A stretch of 64,000 nucleotides of DNA from an uncultured Alistipes sp. (GTDB lineage: Bacteria > Bacteroidota > Bacteroidia > Bacteroidales > Rikenellaceae), in contig UQUQ01000001.1 of the NCBI GenBank assembly GCA_900544265.1, positions 1-64,000 of the forward strand. The letters are read 5' to 3'. The notes under the pieces are model-generated. The model worked only from the letters and a program-made list of their open reading frames with translations, ran no database searches and was not told the DNA's origin. Every line of letters starts with the position of its first letter. Position 1 is the stretch's first letter. This document shows, in pieces, positions 46,906-55,584 of the stretch. The position numbers were made by a program, and so were the translations under genes.

Positions 46906-48705
46906 TCAGGGTTTGATGAATGCTCCGGTGTGGTCGACGGGGCGGGAGAAGGGATCGAGGCTCCGCTCCACGAGGCGGGCCGTTTCGCGGCGCGTGAGGG
47001 GACGCTCCGCATCGGAGGGGGCGATCTGCACGGTGGTGCCGCCTGCCGCGCGCAGCAGCTCCGCGGCGCGTCCGGCGGTGAGCAGCGTGCTGTCGGCCGA
47101 GAGGGCCACGGCGGGGGCGTAGTCGTGCAGCCCCTGCGTGAACTCCGCGACGGTGATCTCCCGTTCGGGGTAGAACCACGAGCGGTTCGCCCAGAAGTAG
47201 GGCTCGCCCGTCATGCGCAGGATACCCGTGGCGGCGATGCGCTGGAGCAGTGCGAAGTCGGGGTCGTCGGGCGTCACGTCGTAGAGCGGCGCGATGTAGG
47301 CCTTCTGCTCCAGCAGGGCGCGCTGCACGTCGCGCACGGCGACTTCGCGCGGCGTGCATCCCCCGGTAACGGAGAGTGCGGCCAGCGTGCCGGCAGCCTG
47401 CCCGGTGAGCATCACGACGGGCTGCAGGCGCGTCGAGCCGTTCGCCAGGTTCGAGACCGAGATGGCCTTGTCCGCGACGACGAGGTTTTCGATCCGCTCG
47501 GGAATGAGCGCCCCGAGCGGGATGCTGAACGACGGCACGGGCGGGAAGTGGATCTTCTCGACGTCGGTCCGGCAGTTGCGGTGGTGGTCGACGGGGTAAT
47601 CGCCCACGGAGATGCCCGTGCGGTAGAGCTGCGTCGGGCGGTCGTAGCGCTGCGTGATGTCGTCGAGCGTCATCAGCACCACACCCTTCGCGCGGCGTCC
47701 CTCGCGGTGGTAGGGGAGGTAGGCCAGCCGGTCCGGCGTGTCGAACTCGTCGTCGGCCGGGCCGAGGTGGCGGTATCCGAGCGTATGCTGGATGTGGTAG
47801 ACGAAGCGCAGGGTCTTCTGCCGCGCGGCCTCGAGCGCCGCCTCGCGTTCGGCGAAGGGCAGCTCCACGACGTTGAGGTTGATGTCGTTGCCCGCTTTGG
47901 GCCAGTTGATCATGTACTTATGGTTCGGCATGCGGCCGTATTCGAGCATGCGTTCGGCGCTCTCCACGCCGGGCAGGTCATAACAACCCTCGAACTCCGC
48001 GGGGTCGTACCCCTCCGGACGCGGGATCGTGCGGTCGTTGCCCGGGCCGTAGTCCTTGAGAATCGCCACGAGGGTGAGGTCCTGCACGACGTCGTTCGCC
48101 TCGTCGGGCGCCAGCTCCTCGCCCGTTTCGCGGCGGGAGTCCATGCCCAGCCGGTAGGCGCTGCCGCTCAGGGGCAGCGCGTCGCCCAGGTCCGTGGCGT
48201 CGATCGTGACGCGGGCCCGCACGCGGAGCCGGTGCCCGGTGGAGTCGGTGAACTCGGCCCCCGTGACACGGTCGCCGCGGCGCAGGATGCCGGTCAGCCG
48301 GTAGCCGTAGCGGACTTCGAGCTGCGGCTCGGCCGCGGCCATCGCCTTGAAGATGCTGTCGGCGACGTGCGGCTCGAAGAGCGTCGTGCTGACCCACCCG
48401 GTCCAGAGGGCCCCGATGCCGCCGTAGCGTTGGCGCAACTTTTCGCGAAATTCGTTCCAGAGCCCCGACGGGAGGTTGAAGTTGCCGTCCGTGGCACAGA
48501 CGCCCTGTGCCGTGAGCATGCCGCCCAGCATGGGGGTCTGCTCGACGATGAGCGTGCGCACGCCCATGCGCGCCGAGGCGATGGCGGCCGTCGTGCCGGA
48601 GGTCGTGCCGCCGATGACCAGCACGTCGGTCCGGCAGTCGGCCGCCCCGCCTGCGCAGCCGGCGGCCGCGAGGCCAGCCAGCAGAGATATGAGCAGTCGT
48701 TTCAT
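46906..48705 (-). CDS. FAD-dependent oxidoreductase (FAD_oxidored family), lipoprotein
   Basis: 599 residues from ATG at 48703-48705. Lipoprotein signal (MKRLLISLLAGLAAAGC). The dinucleotide motif VLVIGGTTSGTTAAIASARM with acidic end LIVEQ binds FAD. MLGGMLTAQGVCATDGN, TIDATDLGDALPLSG and RIENLVVADKAISVSNLANG are typical of the FAD_oxidored family seen in polysaccharide-utilisation loci, sometimes called xanthan-lyase-like. Substrate unknown; perhaps a sugar alcohol or uronic acid. Four bases from the fusion gene, 13 bases after the GH97 stop. Confidence 0.85.
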   Translation of the reverse strand: MKRLLISLLAGLAAAGCAGGAADCRTDVLVIGGTTSGTTAAIASARMGVRTLIVEQTPMLGGMLTAQGVCATDGNFNLPSGLWNEFREKLRQRYGGIGALWTGWVSTTLFEPHVADSIFKAMAAAEPQLEVRYGYRLTGILRRGDRVTGAEFTDSTGHRLRVRARVTIDATDLGDALPLSGSAYRLGMDSRRETGEELAPDEANDVVQDLTLVAILKDYGPGNDRTIPRPEGYDPAEFEGCYDLPGVESAERMLEYGRMPNHKYMINWPKAGNDINLNVVELPFAEREAALEAARQKTLRFVYHIQHTLGYRHLGPADDEFDTPDRLAYLPYHREGRRAKGVVLMTLDDITQRYDRPTQLYRTGISVGDYPVDHHRNCRTDVEKIHFPPVPSFSIPLGALIPERIENLVVADKAISVSNLANGSTRLQPVVMLTGQAAGTLAALSVTGGCTPREVAVRDVQRALLEQKAYIAPLYDVTPDDPDFALLQRIAATGILRMTGEPYFWANRSWFYPEREITVAEFTQGLHDYAPAVALSADSTLLTAGRAAELLRAAGGTTVQIAPSDAERPLTRRETARLVERSLDPFSRPVDHTGAFIKP

Positions 48706-48718
48706 TGTCTCGTTGTTT

Positions 48719-50734
48719 TTATTTTGCGACCGCGAAGCGCACGGCGCAGCCGCCGCCCGGGGCCATTCGGATATGCAGCGTGTCGGCTGCCGTGACCGTG
48801 TGCTCCTCGTAGTGCATCGCGCAGGGGTTGCTCTTCCAGTCGGCATCGGGGGCGTCGGCGTAGATCTGCGCCGTGTACCGCGTGCCGGGGGTGAGGAAGT
48901 CGAGTGCAAGGTCCGTCTCGCGGGCCTGCTCGTCGGTGACGGCCCCGAGGTACCACTCCTGCGAGCCGCGCGCCTGCCGCACGAAGAGGGCGTAGTCGCC
49001 GATCACGGCCTGCGGCACGAGCGTCTGTTCCCAGTCGGTCGGCACCTCACGGATGAAGTCGAAGGCCTTGTGGCCGCGGTAGTTCTCCGGCAGGTCGGAG
49101 GCCATTTGCAGGGGGCTGTACAGGACGACGTACTGGGCCAGCTCGCGCACGACGGTCGACTGCACGCGGGCGAAGGGCGATACGGGGTTCGAGAAGTCGA
49201 ACGTCCCGAACGTGTAGTCCATCGGTCCGGCCAGTCCGCGCAGGAAGGGCAGGACGGTGGTGTGCTCGGGCGGGTTGCCGCCGTCGGGCGACCAGGCGTT
49301 GTACTCCTGTCCGCGCACGGCCTCCTGCGTCATCAGGTTGGGCCACGTGCGCTCTAGGCCCGTCGGCATGACGGGCTCGTGGTTGTCGATCATGATGCCG
49401 TAGCGGGCCGCCGTCTCGATGACGCGGCGGTAGTGGCGCACGCCGTACTGGCTGCCGTGCAGCTCCTTGCCGTCCATCAGCACGTTGACGTAGCCCGTCT
49501 TGACGTAGTTGATGCCCAGCCGCCGGCAGAGGGCGAAGGCCTCCTCCATCTGTGCCTCGTAGTTCTTCGTGTCGGCACCCGTCTCGTGGTGGCCGATCAG
49601 CTCGACACCCCGTTCGGCGGCGTACCGTGCGACGGCCTCGATGTCGAAGTCGGGGTAGGGCTCCGTGAAACGGAAGCGCTTGGGATGCTTCGTCCACTCA
49701 CCGTCCCAGCCGACGTTCCACCCCTCGACCAGCACCCCCTGGATGCCGTTCTCGGCCGCGAAGTCGATGTAGCGCTTGGCGTTCTCGGTCGTCGCGCCGT
49801 GGTGCGGCCCCTGTGCCCAGGTCTCCTGGAAGAGGTGCATCGACCACCAGATGCCGATGTACTTTGCCGGCCGGATCCACGAGGTGTCCTCGATGCGGCA
49901 CGGCTCGTTGAGGTTGAGCATCAGCCGCGAGGTCGCCAGATCACCCGGCGTGTCGCCCACGATCACCGTGCGCCACGGCGTGCGGAAAGGGGTCTGCGCA
50001 TAGACCTTCACCCCCGTGGACCAGGGTGTCAGGCAGCAGCGCAGCGTCGTGGAGTCCGTCGGGCAGAGGTTCATCTTGGCGTAATCCGTCAGGTTCGCCT
50101 CGTGCAGGGCCAGGTAGCTCCCGTCGGCGCATTCGAGCGTGAGGGGCGTGTTGACGGTGTCCATCTGCGAAATGGGCGTGTGGCGGGCCAGGCTCTCGTA
50201 GTAGGGTTCGCGGGCGGGCATCCACCACGCCATGTGGTCGCGCGGGAAGCGGAACTCGGTCAGCTCGTCCATGATCACGACCTCGCCCATTTCGGGCTGC
50301 TCGGGAAATTCGCAGCGGAAGCCGTATCCGTCGTCGAAGAGGCGGAAGACAACGTCGAAGCGGCGCCCCGGGGTCTTTGTCTCGCAAACCGAGACCTTCA
50401 TTTCGTTGTAGTGGTTGCGGATGGTGCGCTGTTCGCCCCAGACGGTCTCCCACTGCTCGTCGTGCGAGGAGCGGGTCACGGCGCCGATTTCGAGCCCGTC
50501 GCAGAGGTCGGGCGCCCCCTGCAGGCGGAAGCCGAGGGTCGAGAAATCGAGCAGAGGCCGGCCGTTGCGCAGGACACGGTAGCCGATGCGCCCCTGCTGC
50601 TTGAGCACTTCGAGGCGCAGTGAACCGTCGGGCGAGGCGACGGCGAGCGAGTTGCAGCAGCTCGTGGCGACGGCCAGCACCGCCGCCAGGGCGACGGCCA
50701 GCAGGGCGATCACGATGGCAAGTCTTCTTTTCAT
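48719..50734 (-). CDS. GH97 glycoside hydrolase, inverting-type active site
   Basis: 671 residues with an N-terminal signal/anchor (LAIVIALLAVALAAVLAVAT). GH97 beta-sandwich, (beta/alpha)8 barrel and C-terminal sheet. Barrel motifs include GIQGVLVEGWNVGWDGEWTK, LIGHHETGADTKNYEAQMEE (glutamate near 383), NYVKTGYVNVLMDG (Gly where retaining members have the Asp nucleophile), MIDNHEPVMPTGLERTWPNL (Glu near 452) and GQEYNAWS (Glu near 477). The set of glutamates and the missing aspartate match the inverting SusB type of alpha-glucosidase. Its start overlaps the phosphoesterase stop by four bases. Confidence 0.9.
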   Translation of the reverse strand: MKRRLAIVIALLAVALAAVLAVATSCCNSLAVASPDGSLRLEVLKQQGRIGYRVLRNGRPLLDFSTLGFRLQGAPDLCDGLEIGAVTRSSHDEQWETVWGEQRTIRNHYNEMKVSVCETKTPGRRFDVVFRLFDDGYGFRCEFPEQPEMGEVVIMDELTEFRFPRDHMAWWMPAREPYYESLARHTPISQMDTVNTPLTLECADGSYLALHEANLTDYAKMNLCPTDSTTLRCCLTPWSTGVKVYAQTPFRTPWRTVIVGDTPGDLATSRLMLNLNEPCRIEDTSWIRPAKYIGIWWSMHLFQETWAQGPHHGATTENAKRYIDFAAENGIQGVLVEGWNVGWDGEWTKHPKRFRFTEPYPDFDIEAVARYAAERGVELIGHHETGADTKNYEAQMEEAFALCRRLGINYVKTGYVNVLMDGKELHGSQYGVRHYRRVIETAARYGIMIDNHEPVMPTGLERTWPNLMTQEAVRGQEYNAWSPDGGNPPEHTTVLPFLRGLAGPMDYTFGTFDFSNPVSPFARVQSTVVRELAQYVVLYSPLQMASDLPENYRGHKAFDFIREVPTDWEQTLVPQAVIGDYALFVRQARGSQEWYLGAVTDEQARETDLALDFLTPGTRYTAQIYADAPDADWKSNPCAMHYEEHTVTAADTLHIRMAPGGGCAVRFAVAK

Positions 50735-52224
50735 TGGGTTGGTTGTGTTTGATGTCGGGAGGTGAGATAGCCCGTGCCGCTCTCCCAGACGGAGAGGTTG
50801 CCGAAGCGGTCGCGCACTTCGATGCGGATCGCGGCGTCGGGCGACGACGGGACGGCGTAGTAGAGGTGTTCGGTGCGGTCCGCGCCGATGTTTCGGTGCT
50901 TGAATGTCGCGCCGTGGCGGCGCACGTAGTCGCTGATCGCGGCGTCATACCCCTCGCAGGGGGTCATCGCGCCGCGCGGCTCGCCGTTCTCGAACCAGCA
51001 GACCTGCCAGTCGGGGTCGCGGTTCCAGACGTTGACCGTCACGGCGTCGGGACGCTGCGGATCCTCGCCCACGCCGTAGGCCGTGAACTGGCGGCTGCGG
51101 TCGTAGTCCACCGCCTTGTAGTACCACGTGACGCTGTCGCCCGCGAATTCGTAGACGCCGTAGCCGGCCGGCACGCCGTCCATGCTGCGGGGCGTCTGCC
51201 AGAAGAGCGTGCTCAACGGCGCGTGGACATGCTCGTAGAGGTTCGCGCGGAGCGGGTAGTTCTCGTTGTAGTGTTCGTGGGCCGTGAGCAGGTGGGCGTT
51301 GTAGGGTTCGAGCAGCCGGTAGAGCGCCTGCCGGTTGTTGAGCACCTTGTTCGACTCCTCGCGGCCCCACTCGCCGCGGCGTGCGGCGCGCGACCAGGTG
51401 GGGATGTGCATCGCGACGACGACCGTGCGTCCGGGCTCCACGCCGGCGAGGTCCTGCTCGAGCCAGCGCAGCTGCCCCTCGTCGAGGTAGCCGACATAAA
51501 GATAGCTGCGGCCGATGTAGAAGCAGTCGTCGAGCACCACGAAGTGCACGCGCCCCCGGTCGAAGGAGTAGCAGGTGGGACCGAAATGGTCGCGGAACGA
51601 GCGCTTGGCGTAGTCGTTCGTGCGCACGCCGAGGTCCATGTCGTGGTTGCCCGCGACGTAGAAGAGCGGAATGCCGCTCGCGGCCAGCGCCTCGTGCACG
51701 GCGTCGAAGAGGGGCGGACGACGGGTGATGTCGCCGATGATGTCGCCGCAGACAAGCCCGACGGTCGGTATGCCGTCCGACGCCAGGCGGCGGATGTCGG
51801 CCGCGGCGCGGCGCAGGCTGTCGAGCTCGCAGTCGAAGTAGACCTGCGGGTCGGCGATGACCACCACGCGGTGGCGCTCCGACGGGCGGGCCGTGGGTTC
51901 GAGCGTGAAGTCGTATCCGGCGCCGGGGTCGCCGATGCGCCGGTAGAGGCATGCCGCCGCATCCTCCTTGGCGGGCACCTCGTATCCATCGGGGAGAGAG
52001 ATGTATACGAGGTCCGCTTCGGAGGTCGTCGGCATCAGATAGTATCCCGTGCTGTCGGTGCGCACGATCGTGCGGCCGTCCGTGACGGCGACTCCTGCCA
52101 CGCCCTTGCCGGAGGCCGTCACGCGGCCGCACAGGTCGATCGTACGCGTTTGTGCCCCGCAGCCGCACCATGCGGCGGCGCAGGCCGTCAGCGCCGGGAT
52201 GAATATGTCGCGGCGCAGCTTCAT
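50731..52224 (-). CDS. Calcineurin-like phosphoesterase with MetallophosN and C domains
   Basis: 497 residues. Lipoprotein-like signal (FIPALTACAAAWCGC). N-terminal beta domain (CGRVTASGKGVAGVAVTDG), then metallophosphoesterase motifs VVVIADPQVYFD, GLVCGDIIGD, FYVAGNHDMDLG, VVAMHIPTW and LTAHEHYNEN, and a C-terminal beta domain (YYAVPSSPDAAIRIEVRDRF). It is a paralogue of the second half of the fusion protein at 44862-46901. A role in removing phosphate or phosphodiester decorations is inferred. It overlaps both neighbouring GH97 genes by four bases (ATGA). Confidence 0.88.
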   Translation of the reverse strand: MKLRRDIFIPALTACAAAWCGCGAQTRTIDLCGRVTASGKGVAGVAVTDGRTIVRTDSTGYYLMPTTSEADLVYISLPDGYEVPAKEDAAACLYRRIGDPGAGYDFTLEPTARPSERHRVVVIADPQVYFDCELDSLRRAAADIRRLASDGIPTVGLVCGDIIGDITRRPPLFDAVHEALAASGIPLFYVAGNHDMDLGVRTNDYAKRSFRDHFGPTCYSFDRGRVHFVVLDDCFYIGRSYLYVGYLDEGQLRWLEQDLAGVEPGRTVVVAMHIPTWSRAARRGEWGREESNKVLNNRQALYRLLEPYNAHLLTAHEHYNENYPLRANLYEHVHAPLSTLFWQTPRSMDGVPAGYGVYEFAGDSVTWYYKAVDYDRSRQFTAYGVGEDPQRPDAVTVNVWNRDPDWQVCWFENGEPRGAMTPCEGYDAAISDYVRRHGATFKHRNIGADRTEHLYYAVPSSPDAAIRIEVRDRFGNLSVWESGTGYLTSRHQTQPTQ

Positions 52225-54185
52225 TGCGCCGGTTCGATGATCGCGGCCCAGCCGCCGCCGGACGCCATCGGCAGATCAATCGTATCGTTACGCGTCACCT
52301 CGCACGTCCGCACGCGGAAGTCGTGCGCAATGCGGTCGGCGTTGATGCCGTCCTCGAGAACGGTCATGCGGTAGCGTCCCTCGCCCAGGAACGACAGCTG
52401 CGCCTGCAGCGTGCGGGGCGTCCAGTCGGTAATGGCCCCGATGTACCACTTCGCCCCGTTGCGGCGTGCCACGGCGGTGTACTCGCTCACCGAGGCGTCG
52501 AGCGCCACGGTCTGGTCCCAGACGGTCGGCACGGCGGCGATGAACGACGTGAACTCGGGCGTGCGCAGGTAGTTCGACGGCGAGTCGCAGAGCATCTGCA
52601 GCGGACTCTCGAAGAGGACGTAGAGGGCGGCCTGATGGGCGCGCGTGCCCTGGCTCATGGGGTTGTCCCAGCTGATCGCGAAGTCGGCCTGCGTGGCGTT
52701 GCGCGTCGCACCGGGCGTGTAGTCCATCGGTCCGGCGACCATGCGCGTGAAGGGGAGCGTGCAGTCGTGCACGGGCGAGATGTCGGTCGAGCACTTGTCG
52801 TGCTCCATGCCGTAGACCCCTTCAAAGGTCAGCACGTTGGGGTATTTGCGCTGCAGTCCGGCAGGCTTGAAGGCGCCGTGGAAGTCGACGAGCAGCCCGC
52901 GGTCGAACGCCGCGCGGGCGATCTGCTCGTAGAAGCGCACCATCTCCTGGTCGGAGCGCTGCATGAAGTCGATCTTGATGCCCTTGACGCCCCAGTCGCG
53001 GTAGGTGTCGAGGATCCCCTCGAGGTCCCGTTTCATGGGGTTCCACAGCGTCCAGAGCACCACGCCGACCCCCTTCTCGCGGCCGTAGCGGATCAGCTCC
53101 GCAAGGTCCACCTCCGGACGCGGTTCGCGGATGTTGAGCGTGCTCACGGACCACCCCTCGTCAAGCAGGATGTATTCGATGCCGTAGCGGGCGGCGAAGT
53201 CGATGTAGTATTTGTAGGTCTGCGTGTTGACCCCGGCGCGGAAATCGACGCCGTAGAGGTTGAGCGAGTGCCACCACTCCCACGAAATCTTGCCCGGCCG
53301 CACCCACGAGGCGTCGCCCTCGACCGATGGCGAGGCCAACACCCAGGCGAGGTTGTTCTCGAGCAGCGAGCGGTCGTCGGGGTCGATCGTCACCAGCCGC
53401 CACGGGAAGGTGCGCGTCCCCTGTGTGCGGGCGATATAGGGGGCCGTCCGCACGAACTCTTCGTTGCGGTCCGAGCCCTCCTTGAGGCGGCTCTCCAGCA
53501 CGACGGGTGGGAAGGCGGCGCACGGAACGCCCCCTTCGGCTCGCAGGAACATGCAGGGGTAGTCCTCCAGGTCGGTCTCGGTGACGACCATGCGCGTGCC
53601 GGCGGGTGAGGTGAACCAGACGGGCAGGAAGGCGTAGCGCACGCTGTCGGCCCCGGTGACGGGCTCGCGGACGAACGACGCCTCGCAGTGCGAGACAAAA
53701 TCGGGGGTCGTCTCGCGGGGCCAAAGCGTTTCGGAACCCTCCGCGAAGCGGAACTCCGCACACTCCCGTTCAATCTCCACGTTCCCCTTGCGGGAGGTCT
53801 CGAAACGATAGGCGGCGCCGTTGTCGTAGACGCGCAGCCGCACGGCCCAGTCGCCGCGGAACGAAATCAGCAGCTCGTTGCAGCGGTCGCGCACCTCGCG
53901 GAACTTCGTGGGCACCTCGGCCGTCATCCGCTGATCCACGGCGCGGCGCGTGACACGCCGCACGGCGCACCGTTCGCCGAAGGGCTCCTCGCCCGTGAGT
54001 TTCAGAGCGATGCGGCTCGCGTCGATGAGCCGCTCGCCGTCGCGCTCCACACGCCACGTCAGGACGGGGTCGGTCGCCACGGTGACGACGATCCTCCGGT
54101 CGGGAGAGGTGACCGTGTACTCCCGGGCGCGGAGTGTCGTTGCGGCCGTCAGCAGAAGGGCGGCCAGAAGAAGCATCTTTTTCAT
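52221..54185 (-). CDS. GH97 glycoside hydrolase, retaining-type active site
   Basis: 654 residues with a signal peptide (MKKMLLLAALLLTAATTLRA). GH97 motifs: GIEYILLDEGWSVSTLNIRE, WGVKGIKIDFMQRSDQEMVR with an aspartate nucleophile near residue 404, LLVDFHGAFKPAGLQRKYPN and TFEGVYGMEHDKCS with the acid/base glutamate region near 457-461. An Asp in this position is the feature of retaining GH97 such as Bacteroides alpha-galactosidase. It therefore differs in mechanism from the other GH97 three kilobases away. It overlaps the upstream GHL10-like and downstream phosphoesterase genes by four bases each. Confidence 0.92.
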   Translation of the reverse strand: MKKMLLLAALLLTAATTLRAREYTVTSPDRRIVVTVATDPVLTWRVERDGERLIDASRIALKLTGEEPFGERCAVRRVTRRAVDQRMTAEVPTKFREVRDRCNELLISFRGDWAVRLRVYDNGAAYRFETSRKGNVEIERECAEFRFAEGSETLWPRETTPDFVSHCEASFVREPVTGADSVRYAFLPVWFTSPAGTRMVVTETDLEDYPCMFLRAEGGVPCAAFPPVVLESRLKEGSDRNEEFVRTAPYIARTQGTRTFPWRLVTIDPDDRSLLENNLAWVLASPSVEGDASWVRPGKISWEWWHSLNLYGVDFRAGVNTQTYKYYIDFAARYGIEYILLDEGWSVSTLNIREPRPEVDLAELIRYGREKGVGVVLWTLWNPMKRDLEGILDTYRDWGVKGIKIDFMQRSDQEMVRFYEQIARAAFDRGLLVDFHGAFKPAGLQRKYPNVLTFEGVYGMEHDKCSTDISPVHDCTLPFTRMVAGPMDYTPGATRNATQADFAISWDNPMSQGTRAHQAALYVLFESPLQMLCDSPSNYLRTPEFTSFIAAVPTVWDQTVALDASVSEYTAVARRNGAKWYIGAITDWTPRTLQAQLSFLGEGRYRMTVLEDGINADRIAHDFRVRTCEVTRNDTIDLPMASGGGWAAIIEPAQ

Positions 54186-55552
54186 CGCGGTTGTTTTTCA
54201 GTCGTTTGTGCTGCGGACGCGGCGGCGAGTTCGGCCCGGTAACGGTCGATGCCGGCCTGTACGGCGTCCCATTTGTCGTTGTTGATGATATGGCTCAGCT
54301 CGAAGACCATCACGCCGGCCGTCTCGCGCAGGCAGAGGTAGACGGCGCTCTCGAGATCGAACGTCGGCTGGTCGCACGAGATCGTGCCGTAGAGTGTGCA
54401 GGCGCCGTCCAGGAGCCGCTTGGCCCGGGCGATGGCGTACTCGACCGACTCGTTGTCGTCGGGACCGAAGACGCGCGAAAGGTACGACCCGAGCTGGAAG
54501 ATGTCGAGCCGGTCGGCGAAACCCGTGCGGTCGTACTCCTGCGTCGCCCACCAGTAGTTGGCCGACGCCTCGCGGATGTTCGGGCTGGCCCAGTTCTGGC
54601 CCGTGTGGGGCAGGGGCCACCACGACGCGGCCCAGTATTCGAGGTCGACCTCCGGGCGGATCGCCTTGATGCGGCGGCGGATCTCCTTCACGTAGCCCTG
54701 GATGACCGTGGCGCGCCACTCGACCCAGCGGTTGTAGTGCTTGCCCGGGGTGTAGTCGTCGGGGTCGGAGCCGTTGTAGGTATAGATGTCCTCGGGGAAG
54801 CGCTCGACCGTCAGGTTGGCATAGGCCTCGAACGCCTCGCGCGAAGCCTGCGAGAAGTCGCTGTGGATGTTGCAGTAGCGGCAGTAGTCGAGGGCGTAGC
54901 CGTCGAATGCGTATTTCGTGACGATCTCCTCGACCATGCGCATGACGTAGTCGCGCACCTCCGGCAGGACGGGGTTCAGGAAGGCGAAGACGCCCCACTC
55001 GGTGCTCTCCCGGATGTCGTGCAGTCCGGTCGGGAGGTACTCGACGCAGCACTTGTCGGCCCAGGCCGGATCGGTATAGACCGGACCGGTCTGCGAGGCG
55101 GGCAGCCCCATGGTCATGATCGTCGTCGAGACGGTGACGCGCATGTCGAGCCGGTGCGCCTCGTCGATGAAGTATTGCAGGTAGTCGAACCCGCGGTCGG
55201 GAATCGACGTGCCGTTCAGACGGGTGCACGCGGGCAGGAAGTCGCTCGCGTAGAGCACGTCGCCCTGCACGGGCTTCACGTCGACGACAAAGGCGTTGAA
55301 TCCCGCGCTGCGGGCCTTTTCGAGCGTCGCGGTGATCTGCTCCTTTGTCCGGAGGCGTGCGAAGTTGGCCTCGGCGTCGATCCACAGCACGACAGGCTTC
55401 TCGTCCGCCGGTTCGGGCTCGGGTGTGGGCTCCGGGTCCGGCTTCTCGAAGTCGGGCATGGGGTGGTGCGTCCACTCCTCGCCGCACGAGGTCAGGGCGG
55501 CGCCGAGCAGCAGAGCCGCAAACAGGGCGTATGTCCGGAAAAGTCGCTTCAT
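54182..55552 (-). CDS. GHL10/alpha-amylase-superfamily lipoprotein (copy A)
   Basis: 456 residues from ATG at 55550-55552. Lipoprotein signal ending LTSC, then a proline/glutamate linker (EKPDPEPTPEPEPADEKP). A (beta/alpha)8-type barrel follows: LWIDAEANFARLRTKEQITA, GFNAFVVDVKPVQGDVLYAS, DMRVTVSTTIMTMGLPAS, FDGYALDYCRYCN (aspartate likely catalytic) and DLEYWAASWWPLPHTGQNW. This is the glycosyl-hydrolase-like GHL10 family, predicted but little characterised. It is a clear paralogue of the next gene upstream, and starts 32 bases after it. Confidence 0.82.
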   Translation of the reverse strand: MKRLFRTYALFAALLLGAALTSCGEEWTHHPMPDFEKPDPEPTPEPEPADEKPVVLWIDAEANFARLRTKEQITATLEKARSAGFNAFVVDVKPVQGDVLYASDFLPACTRLNGTSIPDRGFDYLQYFIDEAHRLDMRVTVSTTIMTMGLPASQTGPVYTDPAWADKCCVEYLPTGLHDIRESTEWGVFAFLNPVLPEVRDYVMRMVEEIVTKYAFDGYALDYCRYCNIHSDFSQASREAFEAYANLTVERFPEDIYTYNGSDPDDYTPGKHYNRWVEWRATVIQGYVKEIRRRIKAIRPEVDLEYWAASWWPLPHTGQNWASPNIREASANYWWATQEYDRTGFADRLDIFQLGSYLSRVFGPDDNESVEYAIARAKRLLDGACTLYGTISCDQPTFDLESAVYLCLRETAGVMVFELSHIINNDKWDAVQAGIDRYRAELAAASAAQTTEKQPR

Positions 55553-55584
55553 CGCGAAAGGTTGCGTATGATGTAGGTGTTTGG

